A stretch of 62,048 bases of DNA from Welwitschia mirabilis. Lineage: Eukaryota; Gnetophyta; Gnetopsida; Welwitschiales. Position 1 is the stretch's first letter. Each line of letters opens with the position of its first letter. Position numbers and translations under genes: made by a program. Shown here one piece after another: positions 48,600-60,200 of the stretch. The notes beneath the pieces are model-generated. The model had not been told where the DNA came from and made no database searches. It saw nothing but the letters and a program-made list of their open reading frames with translations. The stretch lies in assembly GCA_051453625.1 (NCBI GenBank), contig JBOZIK010000001.1, positions 184,942,670 through 185,004,717 on the forward strand, in the 5' to 3' direction.

Positions 48600-50300
48600 G
48601 TGGATATCTAAATTGTGTAGGAAGAGAAAGATATGGGTGGAGTTGTATGTCATTTCCTAGATGGCCATTAAGATGTCTTTCGAGGTCCTAAGATATTTGT
48701 ATCCTTATGCATGAATACATTTGAGGGATAATTAAAGTGCCAAAGAAGCTAGTAATGGTAGTCTCGGTGAAGGATTATGTGGAGTTGTGCTAAGAGATGA
48801 AACATGAATGGATTTAATAAAATATGGTGGTGAAGATGGAATGTGAGATGGGGATGATGAACAAGAAGGTAATGAAGTTTATATAGAATAATGGATGAGT
48901 AGTTTATGATAAGGCCTATGCAAGATGAGGGGTTAAACTTTAGAGCTTTTTAATTCTCCATATTACTCTTCTTTTAATGGTGTAAACTCTTAAGTACTAG
49001 TATCTATTGCATGGTCTAAGCCATATCCTATACCATAAAAAGCTAGAGGTGCCTCTACCTCTGATTCATCCTTGAAATATTCCTAAGTGGGAGTCCCCAT
49101 GGATTCCAAATTGCATATAGATGCCTCTCCTTCATTGATTATGGATTAGTGCTTCTTTAACCCAAAACATTATCTCCCATCTTACTAACCATATTTATAA
49201 TACCTTTAAGACCCTTATTAACAGATGATGAACTATGAGATGTTGTAGAGTAAGATCATTAAAACTATGTTTAGATGGTCTTTTACGTGTGCCTTCACTA
49301 GGGGGCACTAGTACTTTTCATTTCTTAATAAATTCTGTAAGTGGGTTTTTTGGATGAGATTTACCTATGACACCAAAATACTATCACTACTAATAATTAA
49401 GCTAATTAAACAAGGGTGATCAAAAGTTTAATCCTTCCAAAATAATGTAATAATATCCATACATAGAATGAATTCTAAATTAATCTTTAGTCTTATAAGA
49501 AGATAATAAACAACAAATGTCTACATGAGGTTGCAATAGCTATAGCTACTACCCCAAATACACATGTTGTAGAATGTAATCAAACTTAAAATAGATGCAT
49601 CTAAAATCATATCTTTATGTTCTATTTTCTCATAAAATTTTATTCTAGAATGCCTAAATAGTATATCACTAATTGATCATTGAAACACTAACAGAATGAC
49701 AAGTGAAAATGTCTTTGAAAGAATGGACATATAATTACGATATAAAGAAGTACCTCATACTTATATTTGAAATGTCCCAGTGTTGTTATTAATCTCATGA
49801 ATGTTTACATCGAACTCTCTAATGATGAGGTTTGGAATGAACTCCAACAACACTACCATGTCGCATCCAATAGATGAAAAATATGCAAGTAACTGATATT
49901 TTCTATGCTTTTAAAATCCAAGAGTCCACTTTACTATGATTGAATTTTTGGTCTAGGTTTTTAAATGTTTGGCTACAAGCTCATGATAGACCCGAGGCTC
50001 ATATTGTGGTTTGTGAGTTATTGTGGCTAGTTCTTTGTCTTTACAAACATTAAAGGATTTTTTCCTCATGTTTTAAAGGATATATAGAATACCTAAACTA
50101 ATAGTAACCAAAATGTAAAAGAAACAAGAAAAATGTGTACTTATAAGAGAAAAGAGCACCTATTTTCTAGCTATGAAGATGTCTACCAAATCTAAGACCT
50201 CTTCACAGATAAATCTAAGAAAACTAGGCTAAAAAGTAGCTCTAAAATGGATACCTATTGAGTGAAGCATTAAAAATAAGAGATGGTAGCCTCTTTTCTG
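48600..50300 (-). pseudogene. Env-like third ORF, element C
   Basis: Minus-strand reading at about 50030-49750 gives YEPRVYHELVAKHLKT, NSIIVKWTLGF, LLAYFSSIGCDMVV and IIREFDVNIHEINNNTG, aligned residue for residue with the block in element A (YEPQVYHEV..., MREFYANIHKI). A long Ser/acidic region with stops follows to about 48600. The shared REF.N motif is that of the SIRE third ORF. Conservation between two decayed copies shows this ORF was part of the ancestral element. Its function is unknown. Confidence 0.6.
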
Positions 50301-50759
50301 ATTAAAAAGGGTAAAAAATCTAGTTTTTTGCATGTTTTTTATTTTTACAATAGTTCTTAAAAGAAATCTACCACCTGAAAGACATCTAAAATAATAATGG
50401 TAAACATCTACATCTATCAAAGGTATCTACTATTAAAAATTTATAAGTCATTCTACATACTCTAAATATGTATACCAATCTAAAAATGTATATTTCAAAA
50501 TGTAAACAAAAGCATACTTGACCTATAAAGACTTTTAAAATTTAAGGACATCTGCTCAATAGATGTCTATAAAACTAAAGACATATTCTTAATAGACATT
50601 TAAAAAACCAAAGACATCTTTTTCAAAATATGAAAAAACTTTGAAATTTTCTATGACTAATATTATGATAATAATATCACATCAAAAAGGTAAAATAACA
50701 TGCATAAAATTTACTACTTGAGTGTCTAATTATAATTTCAAATAGAAAATAATATAGTG

Positions 50760-53741
50760 GAGTTAAGATTTTGAAAGTTATTACTTAATGACTTACCTAA
50801 TTAGATAAGGCTCAATCCCTAATTTCTCACATAATTTAATTAAATTATCACCAATTAGTAGTTTAGTAAAGATATTAGTGAGTTAACCATTGATATTATT
50901 ATATTTCATCACAATATCCTTATTTTGTATATGCTTTCTAAGGAAACAATATCTATTCTCGATGTGTTTGATTCTTAAATGTTGTGTTAGGTCTTTTAAG
51001 ATGTTGATAACACTTCTATTGTTGTAAAAAATAAGAATCCTTTATAAGGATAGTCCAAAATCTTTTAATGTTTGCTTCATCTAAAGTATGTATGCATAAC
51101 AACTTCCAATAATAATATATTTAACCTCAACAACTGGGAGAGTAATTGAATGTTGCTTGTTACTACTTTAAGATATTAGACATTGCTTAAGCAAGAAGTA
51201 GGTTCCACTTGTGCTTCTTCTATCATCTTTACATCCTACCCAATCTACATCATAATACATAACTAGATCAAGGAACAAGCCATTTAAATACTAAAGGTTA
51301 TAAATAGTAGTATCTTTTTGATAATGGAAAATTCTCTTAGCTACTATAAGACATGATTCTTTAGGATTACTCTAATAATGAACATAAGTCATTACACTTA
51401 AAATGATATTATGTTTTTTACTAGTAAGTTATAATAAACTACTAATCATACCTTTATACAACGTTTTGTCAATCTTATTATCATGCTCATCTTTATCTAG
51501 TTTTGTGCTTTAATTTATTAGGATATCTTTAGATTTGCAATCTTATAAATTATACTTAAATAGAAAATTTTGAATGTACTTATTTTCAGAAACAAATGTA
51601 TATTATTTATGTTGCATAACTTTTAGCCCCAAGAAGTTACTCATTTCTTTTAGAAGACTCATTTCAAATCCATCCTACATTATCTTAGCAAAATTCTTAT
51701 ATAATAATTCATTAGTAGCTCCAAAAATAATATCATCTACATCGATTTATATAATAGTAAAATTCTTACTGTACCTTTTAGTAAATGATATAACATTAGA
51801 TGTACCTCTTTTGCATCCATTTTGTATTAGATGACTAGATAATTTTTATGTACTAAGCTCTAGATGCTTACTTGAGACAACAAAGAGCTTTTTTAATTTG
51901 TAAACATAATCTAATTTATGATAATTTATGAAATATTTTGATTTCTTAACATATGATTCCTCTTAAAGTAATCCATTTAGAAAGGCACTATTAACATCCA
52001 TTTGGTAGAGTTTAAATCCTTTAACATAAGTAAAGATAAAATCATTCTTATTGACTCCACACATGCTACTAGTGTAAAGGCTTCTTTAAAGTCTATATCT
52101 TCTTGCTAATTGTATCCTTTAGCTATTAATCTTGATTTATTTCTAATAATTACCATTTTCATCTATTTTACTTTTGAAAATCCATTTTGTACCAATAGCA
52201 AGTCTATTAGATGGTCTTGGTGTGAGTTCTCAACATTACATATTTTAAACTGATTAACCTCCTCTTGTATTACTAGCATCTAATATTTATTACTTTCTAC
52301 TTCATTGAAGCTTTTAGGTTCTACCTCTAACATATATGTCACAAATCCATAGAATTCATTAGTATGGCTACAAGTTTGAATACCACCATATAAACTACTA
52401 ACTATTTTACCTATAGAGTGATTTGTCTTTAGTTTGATCATGTTTGAGGAATTCTCCTTATCTGTTTCTTCCTCTTTTTCTACCTCACTGTCTGATGGAA
52501 CTTGAAGATGCCTAGATAATTAATCAATCTATATAAGACTATAATCATCTTTTACACAAATAGAAGTTGAATTAGTATCATTTATTTTAACATTTATGAT
52601 TTCCTCTACTACATGAGTTCTATTATTGAATACTTGGTGAGCTTTATTGACCATGAAATATTAAAGAAAAATGCCATCATAAACTTTAAAATTAAATTTT
52701 CTTACCTTATCTTTTTTATTTAAGGTAAAAAATTTTGATCCAAAAAAATGAAAATAACATACATACGGTTTCTTACTAGATCATAGTTCATATGCAGTTT
52801 TAGAAGTAAAATGTCTTATTACAACTTGATTGGAAACATAGCATGTAGTGTTGGTGGCTTTTATCAAAAAATAATAATGAACTTATGCATCATGCATCAT
52901 TGTTCTCATCATTTCATTTAGAACTCTATTCTTTCTTTTGGCTACTCCATTCTGTTGTGGAATTCTTGGTGTAGAGAATTAGTGGAGAATACCAAATTAT
53001 TCACAAAAATATCTAAACTTTGCATTTTTAAATTTAGTACCATTATTACTTATTATCATCTTGATGTTGTACCCTTTTTTATTTTGTAACCTAATACACA
53101 ACTTAGAGAAAATGTTAAATGCCTCACCCTTATGTGTAAGGAAGGCTACCCATGTAAAATAAGCATAATCATTAATAACAGTTAGATAATATCTTTCTTA
53201 CCAAGGATTTTTATAGGATATGGAATAATAATATCAAGATGCAAAAGATCTAAAGAACAATTAATTGTGATAGTATCTTTCTTACCAAATCTTACCCTTG
53301 TTTTATTTCATTTCTAGCATAATTCACAAACTTGATTATTAATTTTTTTTAGACTTAGAAAGTCCTCTTATCATTTCTTTTGTGAATTTTTTTTAAGCAA
53401 GTTTTTGTTTACACATCTAATATTCTTGTACCATAGCTCCATTTTATTTGTATTATTTAATAGATACTTGGTTCTTGTGTTAGAAATATCTTATAAAATA
53501 GTGACATAGACATTTGATTTTCTAATACCAGCAAATAAGACTTTGGTAGAGTTCTGTTCTTTAATAACACAATCATATTTGATAAAAGTAATAAAAATGT
53601 TTGCATTGTAAAACTAATACTTAACAAATTATGTTGTAATCCTTCTATTAAAAAAACATAATTTAACACAAGTAGGTTACCTCTTGCAATGGTTCTAATA
53701 CCTCTAATAGGAACCTCTATACTATCTTCAAATGTGGCCAC
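50760..53741 (-). pseudogene. Copia pol, element C: protease end, integrase, RT, RNase H
   Basis: Minus strand. 53741-53457 is open and begins in the protease (TFEDSIEVPIRGI, EGLQHNLLSIS). Integrase core, 53290-52900: LHLDI, then SNNGTKFKNAKFRYFCE where SD.GTEF is usual, then PQQNGVAKRKNR where AERKNR is usual, so two catalytic residues are changed (D to N, E to K). RT, about 52200-51300: MDVNSAFLNG, IDVDDIIFGATN (active-site DD kept). RNase H, 51300-50800: VGCKDDRRSTSGT, FTKLL..DNLIKLCEKLGI at the end. Stops throughout, mainly TAA/TAG. Confidence 0.88.
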
Positions 53742-55880
53742 TCCTTTGTCTTATCCTACCAAAGTGGTAAAACTAGATTTATTTCTACTTATATGTCTTT
53801 AACATTCACTATCAATGTACTAGGCATGTTTCTTTATTTCTTATAATGTAATCTATGTTAATAGAGTTGTCCTTGATTTTGGAACCCATATTTTCTTTGG
53901 TTTAACATGCACAAAACATTGTATCATACTTCTTGGTATTTTATCATTGTTCATGTAATATTTACTTTTAAGTTTTATTGAATAATTAAGTTAATAATGA
54001 CCTCATTTGTAGTAATAATAATAGATAATATTATTTATATACACTAAATGCTCATATCTTAGTTTTTAATTCCATTTGTTAAACAAGGAAGCTTAAGTAC
54101 TAGTAAAGGATTCATTAAGACCTAAATCACTTTTATGATTTGTGCTTTTGCATTATCTAAACATGGTGTCTAAGGTCTCATTCCCTTGGATAAACTTCTT
54201 ATTGATTCTTTTTAAGTCAAAAAGTTCCTATCTAACATGCTTTAATTCATTAATTAGTTTACTAATCTTAGCTTTAAGAGTTGAGTTTTTAGATGATAAT
54301 GTATTGGAAGTACCTTATTCTTATTCATATGCTAACTCATGGGAATGAAATAATCTTTTCATTTTAGCATACATATTTTGTAACTTAATGAATTATTTAG
54401 AAATTAAATCATACTTATGTTGAATATTCATACTTATTTCAACTTCATTATTTGATTTAAATTCTTCTTTTTCTTCATCACTTTTCTTTTGGATATGTAT
54501 AATGGCCATATAGGATGGATGAACTTTTCATCATTAGATGTTTTTACCACAGTTGCATGTTCATTATCATCCCATACTATGAGAACAAAAAGTCCTTTTC
54601 TTGGGCTCTTTCTTTTGTGCTTTTTCCTACATTTTTTTAAAAACTAGAACATTCTGAGACCATGTATCCTTATTGTAACACCCCAACTTTAATTACCCTA
54701 ATTAACCATAATTTTTTTTTGTTATTAACTATCATGCACAACAGAACCTAGGATCAAATCCNNNNNNNNNNNNNNNNNNNNNNNNNNNNNNNNNNNNNNN
54801 NNNNNNNNNNNNNNNNNNNNNNNNNNNNNNNNNNNNNNNNNNNNNNNNNNNNNNNNNNNNNTAATATCAAAATGTTTTACATAGTTTAGAAACCCTATTA
54901 ATTAAAGCTTACAAAATGTGGGTTATAACACTTATCCTCCACAAACACAACATTCTAACTTAGAAATATTAGATTTACAAGAAAATGAAGAACTAATAAA
55001 AGTCTTACATTTGGACTTACCTCTAGCTTAAAATTTTAATGATGTTCTAAAGTCCTTTCTTTTGTTATTGTTACTTGAAAAAGATCTTTTGACTCACCTT
55101 ATAATGAGAGTAAGTTCTTCATTCACGTCATCTTTAGAGTCATCTCCTTCTAATATTTTCTTTGTCTTTTTTTAAATCTTATCTTGTACTTTTACTAGAT
55201 TTAAGAAAAATAGGCTTTCCTTTTAAGGACTATCTTGAATGAGCTTTATCTCATATGCCATTAGAGAACTTTGTAATTATTCGATCTTCATTAACTTAAA
55301 ATCTCTCAATTCTTCCATGGCATTTGTCTTAGGCTTGTATTTTAGAGTTAAAGATCTAATAACCTTTTATATTACCTTGGCCTCAAGAAGATTTTCATCA
55401 ATTCTATGTATAGCTTTCACTATACTTAAGACTCTTGTAAATTATTCATGTATTCTTTTTTTTTATTATTCATCCACAAATTTTCAAATGGCTTTGTCTG
55501 GACAAGAAGATTTGGTTATTTCATAATGGACATTCCTTCATATGTTTCTACTAGAACATTCTACATTTCTTATGTAATTTTGCAACGGCTTAGTTTATTG
55601 AGTTCCTTCATTGTAAGAGTTGAGTAGAGAGCATTTTTTCTTTTGATTTATACATGAAAACTATCTTTGCTTTGTCTTCCTAGTCCCTTCTAGGTTTGAT
55701 TTGTTTAATGTAATTTCCTACAACATATATTATAGTTTATATAAGTTCTAAGTAATAATTTTCAATGATTTACCAAATGTAAAACACATAAAACTATAAG
55801 TACATCCACATCCTCATCTTCCATTGGGAATAATTAGTTCATTGAAGAGGGGAGATCTGATCGATGGCACCACTTTTATA
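53742..55880 (-). pseudogene. Copia gag, element C, split by element G2
   Basis: Begins near 55870 (IRSPLFNELI, the PPLFNG motif of gag) and continues through a UBN2-type domain with NLLEAKVI and LTLKYKPKTNAMEELRD at 55400-55280. The CCHC knuckle is split: ECCVCGG lies right of the insertion (about 54955-54936) and YMVSEC left of it (about 54665-54650), with the knuckle His read as Tyr. C-terminal gag and linker to the protease follow to 53742. Gag and element A gag are clearly related. Confidence 0.75.
54674..54930 (+). mobile_element. Element G2: short LTR-like element with 5-bp target duplication
   Basis: TGTAACACCCC...TTATAACA, flanked by CTTAT on both sides (54669-54673 and 54931-54935). 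Reverse complement of G1 at 29168-29416. It lies within the gag zinc knuckle of element C, so it inserted after C. A 100-N gap (54762-54861) lies at essentially the same internal position as in G1. Most simply a solo LTR of an unidentified family. Confidence 0.88.
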
Positions 55881-55911
55881 ATTTACTCAAGGATGTTACT
55901 TCTTTTTGTAA

Positions 55912-55929
55912 GTATCTAATCTGATACTA
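55912..55929 (-). other. Primer-binding site, element C
   Basis: Minus-strand AGTATCAGATTAGATAC, matching GGTATCAGAGTGGGTAC of element A with decay, about ten bases after the LTR end at 55939. Confidence 0.7.
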
Positions 55930-55938
55930 CTTAAGGAT

Positions 55939-56227
55939 TGTTAAACTTAGAGGGAAGAATGGATAAGGTATACCAAAAATAAATATTCTTAAATATAAAT
56001 TAAAATTACATAATAAATACCTTACTAGATTTAATGTGATTTCTCAACGTGGGTACATCCACACATAGAGTGTAACTTCCTCTGATACTTCTAGATATTA
56101 TTAACCTATAAGAATAGTGGGTTTCGAGTTTTACCAACCTTACATATAATAGAGATGATCCTCTTAAGATAGCACTCTCTTCTCATAAGAGATATTGAAG
56201 AAAGCAATAACATAAATGTGCTCACGA
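55939..56227 (-). repeat. 5' LTR of element C, truncated
   Basis: LTR terminus TTTAACA at 55939. It matches 43386-43611 and 46746-46800. Similarity to the 3' LTR stops near 56227; the remaining ~1.2 kb of the LTR is not found to the right within the window. Confidence 0.75.
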
Positions 56228-56460
56228 CACTAGAAGAAATAAAGGCTTTTAAGGCATTTATTTAAATAAACACCTTAAATATAGGAAATTTTAAGGTATA
56301 AGACATTTTTTCAAATAAACCCCTTAAAAGTTATAACAAATATTTTTAAGGAATTTATAAATCAATGCCCTAAATATGTCATGTCTTTTAAGACACTTAA
56401 TCAAACAAATGCCTTAAAAGCTAGAATCTTTTAAGGTAACAAACGCCATAAAAGATAGGT
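56228..56460 (+). mobile_element. Possible CACTA-type transposon terminus
   Basis: Begins CACTAGAAGAAATAAAGG, close to the CACTACAAGAAA terminus of plant CACTA elements. It is followed by about ten short subterminal repeats in both directions (CTTTTAAGG, CCTTAAAAG, GCCTTAAAAG), the usual binding-site arrangement for that transposase. It interrupts the LTR of C. The other terminus is not seen. The LTR of C itself has a CACTATAG here, so the exact edge is ambiguous. Confidence 0.5.
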
Positions 56461-57276
56461 TTGTTAAAACAAATTCAGTCCTGCATTGCCAAAAATAATA
56501 CCACCGCACTAAAAATAGAGTGTGGGCTATTGTGCATTTCTTACGAGAGGATCTTGATGCCCTAGCAGTTCTGTGGAAGGTAAGTTTCTACATATGCTAG
56601 GACTTCATAGTCCATTCTCTGTGAGTGATTCCGACAGTCCATTCTCTATGAAAGTCTAGTTCTTTTGGTCATTCTGAAGCAGAGTATCATTATTCTTGCT
56701 CGTATTTTTCATGTCCTTTATCAGAAGTGGTCACTATAGTCTTGCATCTGCACAATTACCTTATGTATCTTGAGAAATGTCATCACTTTAGAACAGAATC
56801 AAGAAAGAAACCTTCTAAGGGAAAGGCAAAGAAGGAGACATTCAAAAGGAGAAGAAGCCAAAAGGAGCCCTCTTCTTCCTCTACTTTTTCTAACTCTTAT
56901 TCATGATGCACATGCCACAAAAATGCGAAGTTGAATGCCAACGACGATCTTGCCAAAGTGATGATCATAGGCTAAGTAACATTGTTGAATCATGGAGAAC
57001 CTCTGAGAGTTCATGATGAAGATATGATGGTAATACTTTTAGATCGTTATCAATTTAAGATCATTGACTAGTTTCTCGATAGAAAGGACATTATAGATTA
57101 TAGATACTCTTAGGTCATTATGAGTGCACTTGAATGCAGCGTAGAGATGACTTTCAACAGTTGAACAAAACTAGGTAATTCTTGTTCTTGCTCATTAACA
57201 AATGGATTCTAGCAAAACCGTAATGCATTTGATGTTTTCATTAACATTACTATTATTGATTAGTTTTTGAATCTAA
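56461..57276. other. Less AT-rich region, possible broken coding sequence
   Basis: A plus-strand stretch at about 56518-56580 reads VWAIVHFLREDLDALAVLWK and is followed by GTAAGT, a good splice donor. Another at about 56770-56905 reads EKCHHFRTESRKKPSKGKAK and continues Lys/Arg/Ser-rich. I recognise neither. They may be exons of a decayed gene or the interior of the transposon that begins at 56228. Confidence 0.3.
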
Positions 57277-60200
57277 AGTATTTTTCATGAAAGTTTGTTT
57301 CTATATTCTTCAAACCATTTTTCTTCAATTTGAAGTATCCATCTCCTTTTTTTTATGTGTGTCTTTATTTTTTTAATTTGCATTGCTAAGAATTTGTCCT
57401 CTTCATTTCTGATTTAATGTTATGATTCTAATGTATTTCTAGCTACTTGACTCCCAGCATTTTGTGTGTGATTCATACTTTTTGATGCCTTATTTTGTTA
57501 TCATTCCTTGCTTTACCCTGATGGTGCTATCTATTTGATACGATTTTCTTGAAGTAGCCCAGGTTGCAATTAAGCCTTTCTCCAATTTATGCAACAGGTT
57601 ACAATTTGAGCCTTAGAAAATGTAAAAAGTCTGATAGGAAATCCCTATGAAGAGTTCACATTGTAATTTTAGAAAACTAAAGATGAGTGTAATTCAAATC
57701 TTTAGCTATCTAGGTTGTATTGTAATTTTAAATATAGAGATGATGACTGCCAAATATCACAATTAGAGATGCCAATAATGATGGTTCAGCAGAGTAAGAT
57801 GAAAAATGGAGTGTTCAAAGAAAGATAAACAGTATTGATAACACGGTGGAGGCCAGTGATGTTGGCATGTTTATTATTACCTAGTGCATTCTTAAGCATG
57901 CGGCCTGCTCTTTCATCATCCTCGGGGATCTTCACCCTTTTTCTCCCTGCCTTTCTTTGTCATTAGCTCTTCACTTTTCATTTTTTTAGCCAATTTTATT
58001 ACATAGATTTCCTCTTGTTTTCTTTGAATTTCCTTTCTTCAAGGATTTATATATATGCTTGTAATTATTCCTCGTCACCTCTTAACTTTGACTTCTGTGA
58101 CTATCAAAAAGATGACCCTTTGCTACCAAACAATCTTATCAAAAATTCTTTTCCAAAAACACCACTAGGAATCTTTTCAATTATTAATTTTGGATTTTTA
58201 TTATCTGATTCACAAACACTTAAAATATCACTCTGCTTAAACTCTTGAATATGATGTATTACAAACCTTAGGCCTTACCCATAAGTGCCTTGAAGTGATA
58301 ACCAAAAGGGGTCATTTTGGTGAACAAACAAGACCATTGACTGAGATAAACATTTTGAAAAAATAAAAAAATGAATAAATAAATTTAAAAAAAAACATGA
58401 GGAATTTAAGAACTCATTAAAATGAATAAAGGGAGGGATGTTTGAAGGGATTTTAAAGGAGTAATTAAGTATAGGCATATGGAAGTGGGAAAGAATAATA
58501 TGGTAGATATAAAAGGATAGAGCCATTCTTGTTATGTAAACCAAATAGATAAGATAATGAAAGACAATGTTATGAGGAGAAATGCTATAAGGAGAAGAGT
58601 AGTGGGAAAATATAAGGTGGAATGGAAGGTAGAATCATTATTTAAAGTTACCATTTGTTACACTTATCTTATGCGAACTCTTCATAGGGATTCCCATATA
58701 CAAGTCTATTTCTCTTTCTTTGCTAATGCCCATATCACCAATGATGATAATCCTATGTCTACTTGCAGTATTTTCCATCAAAGTTTGTTCCTATATTCTT
58801 CAAATCCTTTTTCTTGAATCTGAAGTATCTCCCTTCTCTTTTTTTTTTTTTTTTTGATGTGTGTCTTCATTTTTTTAATGTGCATTGCTAGCATTTATCC
58901 TCTTCATTTCTGATTTAATGCTATGATTTTAGTGTGTTTCTACCTACAGTCCTAGTGCCTTGTATGTGATTCACACTTTTTGATATCTTATTTTGTTACC
59001 ACTCCTTACTTTACCCTGATGGTGCTATCTATTTGACATGGTTTTCTTTTTAGCTAATTTTGTTTCATAGACTTCCTCTTATTTTCTTTGAATTTCATTT
59101 CTTCAAGGATTTATATATATTCTTGTAATTATGCCTTATTGCCTTTCAACTTTGACTTTTGTGACTATTAAAAAGATAATCCTTTACTACCAAACAATCT
59201 TATAAAAAATTATTTTTTGAAAAGACTAGCAGGAATCTTTTCAATAATTACTTTTGGATTTTTATTATCTAATTCACAAACACTTAAAATATCACTCTGC
59301 TTGAACTCTTAGATATGATGTATTACAAACCTTAGGCCTTACCCATAAATGCCTTCATGTAATAATCAAAAGGGGTCATTTTGGTGAATAAGCAAGACCA
59401 TCGACTAAGATAAACATTTTGAAAAAATGAAAAAATAAATGAATAAATTAAAAAAAAAGGGGAATGTTATTAAAATGAATAAAGGGAGGGATGTTTGAAG
59501 GGAGTTCAAACGAGTAATTAAGTACAGGCATATGGGAGTGGGAAAGAATAATATGGTAGATATAAAAGGATGGAGCCACACTTGTTATGTAAAACAAATA
59601 GACGAGATAATGAAGGATAATGTCATGAGGAGCAATGTTAGAAGGATAAGAGTAGTGGGAAAATATGAGGTGGAATGGAAGGTAGAATCCTTATTTAAAA
59701 TTACTAGTTGTTACACTTATCTTATTCAAATTCTTCATAGGGATTCCCAGGTACAAGTCTGTTTCTTTTTCTTTGCTAATGCCCATGTCACCAATGACGA
59801 TAAGCCTATGGCTTCTTGCAGTATTTTCCATCAAAGTTTATTCTTGTATTCTTCAAACCCTTTTCCTTTAATCTGAAGTTACTCTCTCCTTTTTTTTTTT
59901 TTTTTTTAAAATGTGTGTCTTCATTTTTTTAATGTGCATTGTTAAGCATTTGTCCTCTTCATTTATGATTTAATGTCGAGGTTCCAATGTGTTTTCAGCT
60001 ACAGTCCTAGTGTTTTGTATGTGATTCACACTATTTGATGCCTTATTTTATTACCATTCCTTGCTTTACCCTGATGTGCTATCTATCTAACATGGTTTTA
60101 TTTTTAGCCAATTTTATTTCACAGATTTCCTCTTGTTTTCTTTGAATTTCATTTCTTCAAGGATTTATATATATGCTTGTAATTATGCCTCATCGCCTTC

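Larger units (their letters stand above)
43386..56227 (-). mobile_element. Element C: Ty1/copia SIRE-type retrotransposon, same family as A
   Basis: On the minus strand: 5' LTR fragment (56227-55939), primer site, gag, protease, integrase, RT, RNase H, env-like ORF, polypurine tract and 3' LTR (48038-46741 plus 43611-43386, split by element E). It is the most complete element here; every pol domain can be read in order. LTR ends, PBS flanks and third ORF match element A. It inserted into the right LTR of F and was itself invaded by E, G2 and probably a CACTA element. Confidence 0.88.

Noticed and set aside
51574-51834. 86-codon plus-strand frame
   Set aside because: Antisense of the RT of element C; the minus-strand translation has the DDIIFGATN active-site block.
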